A DNA stretch of 64,000 bases. It comes from Sphingobacteriales bacterium. GTDB taxonomy: Bacteria; Bacteroidota; Bacteroidia; Chitinophagales; UBA2359. Positions 44,057-52,234 of the stretch are shown one piece after another (positions within the stretch are counted from its first letter, which is position 1; every line of letters starts with the position of its first letter). The DNA lies in the NCBI GenBank assembly GCA_016700115.1, contig CP064999.1:3658001-3722000 (forward strand), given 5' to 3'. Both the position numbers and the translations under genes were made by a program. The notes under the pieces were generated by a model that worked only from the letters and a program-made list of their open reading frames with translations, was not told the origin of the DNA and searched no databases.

Positions 44057-44797
44057 CTAATCTCTTAATTGAACAGGTTTAGCTTTTTTGGTTCGGTAAC
44101 GCATATTCAGAAGTTCCACGCCCAAGGAGAAAAACATACTGACATAAATATAACCCTTCGGAACATGTTGATGGAAACCTTCTGCCAAAAGCATAAATCC
44201 GATGAGCAACAAAAAGGCTAAAGCGAGCATTTTTACCGTAGGATGTTGCTCAATAAATTTTGCGATTGAATTGACAAAAATCAGCATGACCACCATAGAA
44301 ATTACAACGGCAATAATCATAATTTCGACATGTTTAGCCAAACCTACTGCTGTTAAGATTGAATCGAACGAAAAAACCATGTCAATAAGTACAATCTGAA
44401 CGATGATTGCCCCAAATGTGTTGAACTTTTTAACTTCATCTTTTAATTCTTCACCCTCCAATTTGTGGTGAATTTCAGAGGTTGCTTTATAGAGAAGGAA
44501 CAACCCACCGAGAATTAAAATCAAATCCCTCCAGCTCAGGGCAAAATCCAGACCAAATTGATTGAAGTTAAAAATAGGTTGTGTTAATCCGATAATAAAG
44601 GAAATGCCTAATAATAAGGCAATTCTAAAAATAAGTGCTAAGGAAAGTCCCAATCTTCTGGCTTTAGGTTGCTGTTCATTTGGAAGCCTCCCGGTTATGA
44701 TGGATAAGAAAACGAGATTATCAATTCCCAACACAACTTCCATAAGTGTGAGGGTCAGTAAACTGATGATTGCTTCGGGAGTAAACAAAAATTCCAT
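44057..44797 (-). CDS. TerC family integral membrane protein
   Basis: A 246-residue polytopic membrane protein. Signature segments are LTLMEVVLGIDNLVFLSII with the conserved Asp, LLGISFIIGLTQP, ILILGGLFLLYKATSEIHH, VLIDMVFSFDSILTAVGLA and FVNSIAKFIEQHPTVKMLAL. Members take part in metal ion export or tellurium resistance, and in some bacteria in metal loading of exported enzymes. Length and motif order are normal. Ion specificity cannot be inferred. The gene stands apart from its neighbours. Confidence 0.92.
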   Translation of the reverse strand: MEFLFTPEAIISLLTLTLMEVVLGIDNLVFLSIITGRLPNEQQPKARRLGLSLALIFRIALLLGISFIIGLTQPIFNFNQFGLDFALSWRDLILILGGLFLLYKATSEIHHKLEGEELKDEVKKFNTFGAIIVQIVLIDMVFSFDSILTAVGLAKHVEIMIIAVVISMVVMLIFVNSIAKFIEQHPTVKMLALAFLLLIGFMLLAEGFHQHVPKGYIYVSMFFSLGVELLNMRYRTKKAKPVQLRD

Positions 44798-45028
44798 GTT
44801 GAATAATTTATGTTGTTGACGTATTATAGTATTTAAATTTTTACCTTACTTTGTGTTACCAAATTTCATAGCTATTTTTCAGGCAAATAAGCAAAGCATT
44901 TGTAAACCTGATGCCGGTAAATACAGGTTGCCTTCATCAGGAGGGGTTTCCGTCTAAAAAGAAGCGATTTGCAATGTTCAGAGGTTATTGTTCAATTTAA
45001 TTTTGTGCGAAGTTAAACACATACAATT
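44798..45028. other. Non-coding divergent gap
   Basis: 231 bp between the divergent TerC and unknown membrane protein genes. I see no clear -7 box or hairpin. Confidence 0.4.
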
Positions 45029-46009
45029 ATGTTAGGAATATACAGCGAAATAATTATTATAAGCCTGATGGGTTTATTTGGAGGTTTTATTTTCAGCTTG
45101 CAAAAAGGGCAAATGGTCTTGCCGCACAAAGAAAACTCCAAAAGTATCAATCTTGGCTTTTTGTCCAATTGTTTGTTTGGAATTGCAGGGGCAATTGTTA
45201 TTTTTTTAATAGTTCCGGGCGATTTTGAGTTTAACAATCCACAATCTTCCGATTTTATAAAGTCTTTGGCTACAGCCCTTATCGGTGGATGGGGCGGGCT
45301 GACTATTATTGAGAAGGCTTTTTCGAGCAGTCTGACCGAGATTGAAAAGAAATTGAAGGCAAAAGAAGAGCAGGAAAAAACAGATGTGGTCAACAAAGAA
45401 GAAATTACTTTGTATTTAAACAGTTCAACTTCTGCGAGCTTAACTGAACGCGAGATTTCTGATAAAATCAAACAAAGCTCGCCTTTGACACGTAGCGCAA
45501 TTTTTACCGAAGCCCAAAAGGTGAGAAGTGAAACCTGGAACTCGAACAAAAAAAGAATGGAACGTACTGTTCCGGTTTTTGAAGCATTGGCAGATTCTGC
45601 GGAAGGAGAAGAAAACACACATCATGTATTTGGCCAACTTGGGTTTGCACTCAAAGATCAAACTAATCCAAATTATTCGGAGGCAAAGGAAAACCTCGAC
45701 AAAGCCATTGCTCTGAGAGATAAAAACAAATCCGGTGGTTTCTCGTGGTATGAATTTAACCGTGCTATCTGTCTTATTAACTCCGACCCCCGGTTTAAAG
45801 CCAAATCTCCATCAGAAAGCAATCTTAAAGATTCAATCACTTCTGATTTAAGAATTGCCTTTGCTGATGCGCTTTTAATGCAAAGGTTAGAAAAGAATGC
45901 AAGTCTTTCGGGTGGCGATCAGGACATTTTAACCATCCGAGAATGGCTGGAACTTAATAATGTCTCCGGTTCTTCGGTAGGAATTGGTTGGATTGATCCT
46001 GCCAGATAA
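45029..46009 (+). CDS. Unrecognised membrane protein with a soluble helical tail
   Basis: I do not recognise this 326-residue protein. The first ~95 residues contain two to three hydrophobic helices (IIIISLMGLFGGFIFSL, LFGIAGAIVIFLIV, SLATALIGGWGGLTIIE). A charged helical region follows (EIEKKLKAKEEQEKTDVVNK), then a helical region with TPR-like spacing (FGQLGFALKDQTNPNYSEAK, EFNRAICLINSDPRF). It may be an inner-membrane protein with a cytosolic C-terminal domain. The ATG at 45029 is the first in frame. A bidirectional terminator separates it from the convergent gene. Confidence 0.65.
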   Translation: MLGIYSEIIIISLMGLFGGFIFSLQKGQMVLPHKENSKSINLGFLSNCLFGIAGAIVIFLIVPGDFEFNNPQSSDFIKSLATALIGGWGGLTIIEKAFSSSLTEIEKKLKAKEEQEKTDVVNKEEITLYLNSSTSASLTEREISDKIKQSSPLTRSAIFTEAQKVRSETWNSNKKRMERTVPVFEALADSAEGEENTHHVFGQLGFALKDQTNPNYSEAKENLDKAIALRDKNKSGGFSWYEFNRAICLINSDPRFKAKSPSESNLKDSITSDLRIAFADALLMQRLEKNASLSGGDQDILTIREWLELNNVSGSSVGIGWIDPAR

Positions 46010-46052
46010 TTTCTGAGCTTCGAAAAAGTTACTGCTTTGGTTTTGATGAACT

Positions 46053-46090
46053 AAAAAACCCCATCCGCCAGATAGAGGGATGGGGTTTTT
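46053..46090. terminator. Bidirectional terminator
   Basis: AAAAACCCCATCC and GGATGGGGTTTTT form a 13-bp stem with an 11-base loop. Both arms end in A/T runs, so it can stop transcription from both convergent genes. Confidence 0.9.
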
Positions 46091-46123
46091 AAGGTAACTA
46101 CCCTTTAATTTAAGCCTTTAGTT

Positions 46124-46753
46124 TTAGTGGATAAATATTAATTGGGCAGGGTCGCTCCAGTCTCCTTCACCTTGTCCGTTTACACATCGGGCTTGAACCC
46201 AAATATTCCTGCCAAGTGTCAGACCGGTTATGGTAATAGAAGGACTCAGTGTGTTTGAAAGGATAATCCAGACCGGTTCAGGTGTCAAATCATCATAGGT
46301 GTAACGAAACTGGTACATGATGGCATACGGATCTGAATCAAGTTTAGCATCGGCTGTACCGGATAATTTGCCGTAATCTACGGATAGATTCATGCCTCTT
46401 CCGGGAATCGGCAGTGTAGTTTTAGAGCCGCTGTAATATTCAAAACCGGAAACCGATAATTTTGCAGGGTCATTAGCCGCTACTCCCTCAATGTAGTTTA
46501 CTAATATCCTTAATGCGGCTAATAATTCGGCTTTTTTCTGTTTTTTAGTCAGATTTTTTGATTTCCCTCCATCTGATGCCGCAGCAATCGCTGCCATAAA
46601 AGCATCATAAATTGTGGTTAGCTGAATAATAGTAGGATTAGGTGTCGTGTAAATCAAGCTGGCAGAGAGGACTGTTATCACCGAAAAAGTGAATGTAGCT
46701 AAACCGCTATACGATAGCTTCGTGAAATTTAATCTGATTTTGTAAATGGCCAT
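46124..46753 (-). CDS. Fibronectin type III-like protein with a membrane anchor
   Basis: A 209-residue protein. One hydrophobic helix near the N-terminus (YSGLATFTFSVITVLSASLIYTT) may be an anchor or an uncleaved signal. A Lys-rich helix follows (KSKNLTKKQKKAELLAAL). The C-terminal ~90 residues resemble a fibronectin type III fold: YQFRYTYDDL, ITITGLTLGRNIWVQ and ARCVNGQGEGDWSDP, the last two being the usual late strands. Related plain FN3 proteins occur in Bacteroidota. Function is unknown. It ends against the bidirectional terminator. Confidence 0.65.
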   Translation of the reverse strand: MAIYKIRLNFTKLSYSGLATFTFSVITVLSASLIYTTPNPTIIQLTTIYDAFMAAIAAASDGGKSKNLTKKQKKAELLAALRILVNYIEGVAANDPAKLSVSGFEYYSGSKTTLPIPGRGMNLSVDYGKLSGTADAKLDSDPYAIMYQFRYTYDDLTPEPVWIILSNTLSPSITITGLTLGRNIWVQARCVNGQGEGDWSDPAQLIFIH

Positions 46754-47014
46754 GGCTTTTAAGATTTAAAAGTTGAAAAAATGTTTTTGTTTTTTTAGTA
46801 TTTATTTTAGTAGCAGTAAATAATTCTTTATTTGCTCTATTAAACGAAATTTTTGCTTAGTTAGTTGCATGTCCGTTAATTTTTTTTTAAAAAAAATGCA
46901 GTTTCAGTTGTTTTTTACATAAAATTTTTTATGAAGCCTTGCAAAATGGGGCTTGAGGCAGGAACTGAAAAAATAAAAAAAACTGAAATTCCCGACAGGT
47001 TAATGGAGTACCAA
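46754..47014. other. AT-rich non-coding flank of array 2
   Basis: Very AT-rich sequence with long T and A runs; contains no gene I can support. It separates the FN3-like gene from the 21-bp array. Confidence 0.5.
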
Positions 47015-47581
47015 ACTGAATCAAAGGTGATTCAAACTGAATCAAAGGTGATTCAAACTGAATCAAAGGTGATTCAAACTGAATCAAAGGTGATTCAAAC
47101 TGAATCAAAGGTGATTCAAACTGAATCAAAGGTGATTCAAACTGAATCAAAGGTGATTCAAACTGAATCAAAGGTGATTCAAACTGAATCAAAGGTGATT
47201 CAAACTGAATCAAAGGTGATTCAAACTGAATCAAAGGTGATTCAAACTGAATCAAAGGTGATTCAAACTGAATCAAAGGTGATTCAAACTGAATCAAAGG
47301 TGATTCAAACTGAATCAAAGGTGATTCAAACTGAATCAAAGGTGATTCAAACTGAATCAAAGGTGATTCAAACTGAATCAAAGGTGATTCAAACTGAATC
47401 AAAGGTGATTCAAACTGAAGCAAAGGTGATTCAAACCGAAGCAAAGGTGATTCAAACTGAATCAAAGGTGATTCAAACTGAATCAAAGGTGATTGAAACC
47501 TAAGCAAAGGTGATTGAAACCTAAGCAAAGGTGATTGAAACCTAAGCAAAGGTGATTCAACTCAAATCAAAGGAGAATGAA
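47015..47581. repeat. 21-bp minisatellite array 2 (27 copies)
   Basis: Spacer-free units of exactly 21 bp start at 47015. Each reads ACTGAATCAAAGG followed by TGATTCAA. Units 1-19 are identical, units 20-23 show single changes, and units 24-27 are diverged (ACCTAAGC, TGATTGAA). TGATTCA and TGAATCA are perfect inverted repeats around AAC, so each unit has dyad symmetry. AAA runs lie 10 and 11 bases apart. Frames stay open but encode only a seven-residue repeat (IQTESKV), which I do not count as a protein. Confidence 0.95.
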
Positions 47582-47623
47582 GAAGTCAGGAGGATAAAAC
47601 AAACTAATTTTAACTAAAAGAAC

Positions 47624-47703
47624 CCACCCATAACACCTCCGAGGAGAGGAATTTAAAGACGTTTGTCAGTATCTGATGGTTCAAAATGAAATTATAGTGG
47701 GTA
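47624..47703 (-). repeat. Copy B of the 80-bp dispersed element
   Basis: Aligns without gaps to 15838-15917 at 67 of 80 positions. It lies 146 bp downstream of the stop of the 1424-residue T9SS protein gene, in the same orientation and at nearly the same distance as copy A. Confidence 0.85.
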
Positions 47704-47704
47704 T

Positions 47705-47766
47705 AAGGTAATAAGGTTTTGATAACAAGAAAGTACTCGGTTACTAATTACTAAGGTAATAAGGTT
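47705..47766. repeat. Short direct repeat
   Basis: AAGGTAATAAGGTTT occurs twice, at about 47705 and 47752, on either side of a short unique stretch. Confidence 0.6.
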
Positions 47767-47779
47767 TATATCACTTTTA

Positions 47780-47848
47780 GTTTTTCACTTACTTGTTTTT
47801 CACTTACTTGTTTTTCACTTACTTGTTTTTCACTTTTTAGTTTTTTAC
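47780..47848. repeat. 15-bp tandem repeat abutting a stop codon
   Basis: GTTTTTCACTTACTT recurs with a period of 15 bp from 47780, about four to five times, the last degenerate. The array touches the stop codon of the T9SS gene at 47849 and would be transcribed as its 3' untranslated region. Confidence 0.85.
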
Positions 47849-50800
47849 TTATCGCACAACCATCACACGGATTTGTTTGGTCAGTCCGGTTTCAGTTCTC
47901 AATTGCGCGATATAAGTTGCTGCCGGTAAGTCTTGGGTGTTGAAGCCGATATTGTATTCGGATTGTTCAGCGACCATATCGTCAAACAGAATTGCAATTT
48001 CTTTTCCTTCGGTTGAATAGATGGTTAGCCGCATTTTTTCAATGGTATTGGTATTAAAAGAAAGTACGGTAAAATTGTCGGTAGGATTAGGGGCAGCAGT
48101 TAGCTGTATTAGTTCTGTTTCATCGGTTTTAAATCCTCTGATAGCATTGGTTACGTTGTAGGTCTGAACCAGTGTGTTACCGCCACAATCAGTAATGGTT
48201 ACCGTATAATAACCGGCAGATAAGCCGGAATAAGTATGTGTTCCGTTTGAAGAAGTAAGTGTTGCAGTAGCTATAAGCGGTGACCATGAATAATTGTAAA
48301 AGGCACCGCCGGTACAGGGAACTCCTCCTGAAACATTAAGGGTAATAGCACCGTTGCCGAGCAAAGTCATACTGCTGTTTTTGGTGATGGTAACCGACGT
48401 TACAACCAAAGGAGATCCACAGGTATTGACCGTAACCGTTGTACTTGCAGAAGCAGTACAACCACCTGTGCCCGTCACTGTAACTGTGTAAACTCCTGCC
48501 ATGGCTAAAGTAGCACTTGTCCTGATTGGATTTTGTGCCGAAGAGCTGAAGCCGCCAGGTCCGTTCCATATATAACTTGTTCCACCACTCGATGTCAGGT
48601 TGATATTACTACCCGTACAAACCGGAGAATTGCTCGAAGCAACGGGGTTGGGTAAGGGGTTAATTGTAACTGTTTTTGAAGACGAAGCAGTACATCCCGC
48701 AGCATTCGTAACAGTAACGGTATAGACCCCCGCATTAACTGAAGCAGTATTCGCTATATAGGCCAATGCAGTGGTTGACGTAAAGGAATTGGGTCCGCTC
48801 CAGGCATAGGAAATACCGCCCGAAGCCGTTAAACTAAGGGGTTTGGTGGCACAAATTGTTGTTGCTCCTGTAATGCCCGGAGTTGGTTTGGGTGAAGTGG
48901 TTACCGAAGTACTCGCACTTGCCGTGCAACCACCCGAATAAGTAACGGTTACATAATAAGTACCTGCCATCGAAGCAGTTACCGGGGTTCTGACCGGGTT
49001 TTGTTGTGTAGAAGAAAACAGGTTAGGGCCGCTCCATTGGTAGGATGCCCCAGAGGAGACGGTCAGTTGCAATATGCCGCCAATACATGCGGGGCTGTTA
49101 CTTCCGGCTGTCGCAGATGCAGCACTCGACACATTGACAGTATGCGATGCGGTTGTCGAGCAGCCGGATGTATTTGTAACAGTTACAGCGTATAATCCTG
49201 ATGCATTGACTCCTGCGTTATTAATGTTGGCATTTGCACCTGTGGTCATAAATCCGTTGGGTCCGCTCCAAACGTAAGTAGTTCCTCCACTTGCTATCAA
49301 ATTGATATTGCCCCCGACACAGATATTTGTAGTACCTGCAATAGAAGCAGTAGGTAAAGTATGAACCGAAACATTAAAGTTAGCCGATGCAGAACAGCCA
49401 CCGGAATTGGTAACGGTTACAGAATAAAGTCCGGCATTGGCCGAGGATGCATTAGAAATATTGACTTGTTGGGTACTATAAACTGAACCACCCGGAGCGC
49501 TCCAAATATAACTTGCACCGGTCGAAGCGTTGAGTGAAATATTCTGACCAACACAAACTGCGGCTGTTCCGGTAATAGTGGCTGTTGTAGTTCCATTTAC
49601 TGATACAGTAGTACTTACAGCAACTGCACAACCTTCAGCATTGGTTATCGTAACTACGTAAATACCCGACATTCCGGTCGTCGCATTTGGACGGATGGGA
49701 TTTTGTGCAGATGAAATAAAACCATTGGGCCCACTCCACTGATAAGAAACTCCCCCCTCAGCTTGCAGTTCAATAGTTCCGTTTACACATACCGGACTAT
49801 TGCTGCTTGCGGTTCCTGACGCTATAGGTAATACCATCACTGTTGCAAAACAAGAAGATGTATGCCCGGCGGCATCTGCTACTGTCAATGTTACGGTATT
49901 AGCACCGGAATTAGCGCAGGTAAAATTAGAAGGAAAAACATTCATTGAAACAGTACTGCAATTATCAGTACTGTTATTGCTGATTTGTGCAGCAGTAATT
50001 GTCGCTGTACCGGCATTGAGTGTAACACTGATATCCTGACAAACTGCAACAGGCGAAACAAGATCTTGAACCGTTACACTTGCAGCACATGTGCTTGAAT
50101 TACCCGTGCCATCTGAGGCAGTAAGTGTAACCGTGTTTACGCCTAAGTTCAAACAGGTCAAGACAGAAGGATAGACTGATAAAGTAGGTGCAGAGCAGTT
50201 ATCGGTCGAGCCATTGTTAATCAAATCCGGAGTTAGAAACGCCTGTCCGTTTGTATTTAACTGAACAATGGTGTTTTTGCATAGCGCTGTTGCCGGAACA
50301 CCATCTATAACATTTACCTGTGCTGTACAGGTTCCTGTCAGCCCGGCAGCATCTGTTACCGTCAAAGTTACATTGTTGATGCCGGTATTTGAGCAGTTAA
50401 ATAAACTTGGACTTACAGTTAAGTTAGATATACTGCAATTGTCGGAGCTGCCATTGTTTATCTGAGCGGCTGTAATACTTGCCGTTCCTAAAGAATTGAG
50501 GGTTACACTGATGTTTTGACAAAGAGCAACCGGGGCTATCGGATCTTGAACGGTAATTTGAGCAGTACAGTTACCTGAGTTTCCATTGACATCTGAAACT
50601 GTCATAACAATATTGTTTAACCCAATATCAGAGCAGTTAAAATCCGAATTACTAAGACTGATCGAGTTAAGTCCACAGAAATCTGTGCTGTTATTGTTCA
50701 CTTGTGCAGGGGTAATAGTAGCCATACCCCCGGCATTTAGCTGAACAGTTACCGGCATACATATTGCTAAAGGAGGAATATTATCCTGAACAAGTACTGA

Positions 50801-52123
50801 ACTGTTGCAAGTTGCCGAGTTTCCACTCATATCAGTAACGGTAAGAACAACAGTATTGGGATTATTGCCTATATCTGCGCAGTTAAAACTGGATTTACTA
50901 ATGTTCATTCCCATTAATCCGCAAGCATCGGCAGAACCGTTGTTGATGTTTTCCGCACTAATAATTGCATTTCCTGAAGAATTAAGTTGTACTGTTATGT
51001 TTTGACAACTTGCTGTTGGAGCAAAATGGTCTTGAATGGTAACTGTTGCCAAACAGGAACTCGTATTGCCAGAAATATCTGTTACATGGAGGCTTACGAT
51101 ATTCGTTCCAATATTAGAACAATCAAAAAGATTAGGGGTAACACTCAGATTGGAAATTCCACAATTATCAGAACTATTGTTATTGATAAAATCTGGAAGT
51201 ACGTAGGCTTCTCCACCGGAATTTACTGATAAGGTGAAGTTTTGACATACAGCAACAGGCTGCATTACATCCTGAATAACAATATTGGTTTGACAGGTAG
51301 CAGTATGATTGCTTGAATCCGTTACAGTCAGCACCACCGTTTTCGTTCCAACATCACTACAGGAAAATTCCGTCTGACTAAGGTTTAAAGATGAAATACC
51401 ACAATCATCATAACTGTTACCTCCAATAGTTTGAGGCAAAATAGTTACTACTCCACTCGAGTTTAAATTAACCAAAGCAGATTGACAAATGGCAACGGGA
51501 TCAAGGTCATCAGCAAGAATTAAAATTTGAGTACAAGTACAATTGTTAATATCAGAAGTAATAATAGTATAATTACCCGTTGACAAACCGTTAAATGAGG
51601 GATTAGTACTGACAAGAGTTTGATCGGGTCCTATGACTGTAAAGGTTAAAGTTCCTACCCCGCCTGATGCCGAAATGTAGATACTGCCGCTGTTACCTGT
51701 ATTACATGCTGTAGAACTGATTGAAGCATTGCAAGTAACAGGAGCAGATTGAGTTAAAGTAACAGAGTTTGAGGCTATGTTGCAATTATTGGCATCAGTA
51801 ACAGTAACCGAATAAGTACCAATGGACAAGTTGTTGATGGTATAGAAAGAAGTTCCGGAAATTCCGTTGCTCCAATGATAACTGTAAGGAGGAGTACCTC
51901 CCTGAGGTAACGCGGTTAACCATCCGTCATTCGCATCATTACAGGATAGATTATATCCGTTAAACGATGATGCAGTCAGTTGAACTGATAATGGATGTCC
52001 CGTAGATGAGCCGAGTATAATTATTTCCTGATTATTTTGCTGAAAACTAATAGGCGTAACACATTGCGCTCCGCTACGAATGGAAAGCAATACCAAAAAT
52101 ATAATGAAGATGAACTTGTTCAT
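47849..52123 (-). CDS. Giant secreted protein with HYR and Ig-like repeats and T9SS sorting domain
   Basis: I start at ATG 52123 (MNKFIFIIFLVLLSIRSGAQ), which begins a clean signal peptide; an ATG at 52150 would add nine unrelated residues. After one SprB/PKD-like repeat (GGTPPYSYHWSNG) come seven HYR-like repeats of ~80 residues, each with PVAxCQN, a DNCG or DFCG core and LTVTDxxGN. Six PKD/Ig-like repeats follow, each with YQWSGPNGF or close variants and VTVTNxxGC. The C-terminus is a T9SS type A sorting domain: TAAPNPTDNFTVLSFN, LTIYSTEGKEIA and IRVMVVR. The mature protein is probably surface-exposed and adhesive. Total 1424 residues. It lies 111 bp downstream of the next giant gene on the same strand. 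Confidence 0.93.
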   Translation of the reverse strand: MNKFIFIIFLVLLSIRSGAQCVTPISFQQNNQEIIILGSSTGHPLSVQLTASSFNGYNLSCNDANDGWLTALPQGGTPPYSYHWSNGISGTSFYTINNLSIGTYSVTVTDANNCNIASNSVTLTQSAPVTCNASISSTACNTGNSGSIYISASGGVGTLTFTVIGPDQTLVSTNPSFNGLSTGNYTIITSDINNCTCTQILILADDLDPVAICQSALVNLNSSGVVTILPQTIGGNSYDDCGISSLNLSQTEFSCSDVGTKTVVLTVTDSSNHTATCQTNIVIQDVMQPVAVCQNFTLSVNSGGEAYVLPDFINNNSSDNCGISNLSVTPNLFDCSNIGTNIVSLHVTDISGNTSSCLATVTIQDHFAPTASCQNITVQLNSSGNAIISAENINNGSADACGLMGMNISKSSFNCADIGNNPNTVVLTVTDMSGNSATCNSSVLVQDNIPPLAICMPVTVQLNAGGMATITPAQVNNNSTDFCGLNSISLSNSDFNCSDIGLNNIVMTVSDVNGNSGNCTAQITVQDPIAPVALCQNISVTLNSLGTASITAAQINNGSSDNCSISNLTVSPSLFNCSNTGINNVTLTVTDAAGLTGTCTAQVNVIDGVPATALCKNTIVQLNTNGQAFLTPDLINNGSTDNCSAPTLSVYPSVLTCLNLGVNTVTLTASDGTGNSSTCAASVTVQDLVSPVAVCQDISVTLNAGTATITAAQISNNSTDNCSTVSMNVFPSNFTCANSGANTVTLTVADAAGHTSSCFATVMVLPIASGTASSNSPVCVNGTIELQAEGGVSYQWSGPNGFISSAQNPIRPNATTGMSGIYVVTITNAEGCAVAVSTTVSVNGTTTATITGTAAVCVGQNISLNASTGASYIWSAPGGSVYSTQQVNISNASSANAGLYSVTVTNSGGCSASANFNVSVHTLPTASIAGTTNICVGGNINLIASGGTTYVWSGPNGFMTTGANANINNAGVNASGLYAVTVTNTSGCSTTASHTVNVSSAASATAGSNSPACIGGILQLTVSSGASYQWSGPNLFSSTQQNPVRTPVTASMAGTYYVTVTYSGGCTASASTSVTTSPKPTPGITGATTICATKPLSLTASGGISYAWSGPNSFTSTTALAYIANTASVNAGVYTVTVTNAAGCTASSSKTVTINPLPNPVASSNSPVCTGSNINLTSSGGTSYIWNGPGGFSSSAQNPIRTSATLAMAGVYTVTVTGTGGCTASASTTVTVNTCGSPLVVTSVTITKNSSMTLLGNGAITLNVSGGVPCTGGAFYNYSWSPLIATATLTSSNGTHTYSGLSAGYYTVTITDCGGNTLVQTYNVTNAIRGFKTDETELIQLTAAPNPTDNFTVLSFNTNTIEKMRLTIYSTEGKEIAILFDDMVAEQSEYNIGFNTQDLPAATYIAQLRTETGLTKQIRVMVVR

Positions 52124-52234
52124 AGATTTAAAATATTCAGTGTTAATCATCTCGATAAGGGATTAAACTTTTATGGATTATATTCAATTAAAACTGGTGT
52201 ATGTTATCTTTATAATAGAATTTTGCTAAATAGT
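52124..52234. other. Gap between two giant protein genes
   Basis: Only 111 bp, with no hairpin or recognisable promoter. The two genes could be co-transcribed. It also shows no trace of a sorting domain that would complete the upstream protein. Confidence 0.5.

Noticed and set aside
46929..47549. Open frames across 21-bp array 2 on both strands
   Set aside because: Same reason as array 1; the product is a simple seven-residue repeat.
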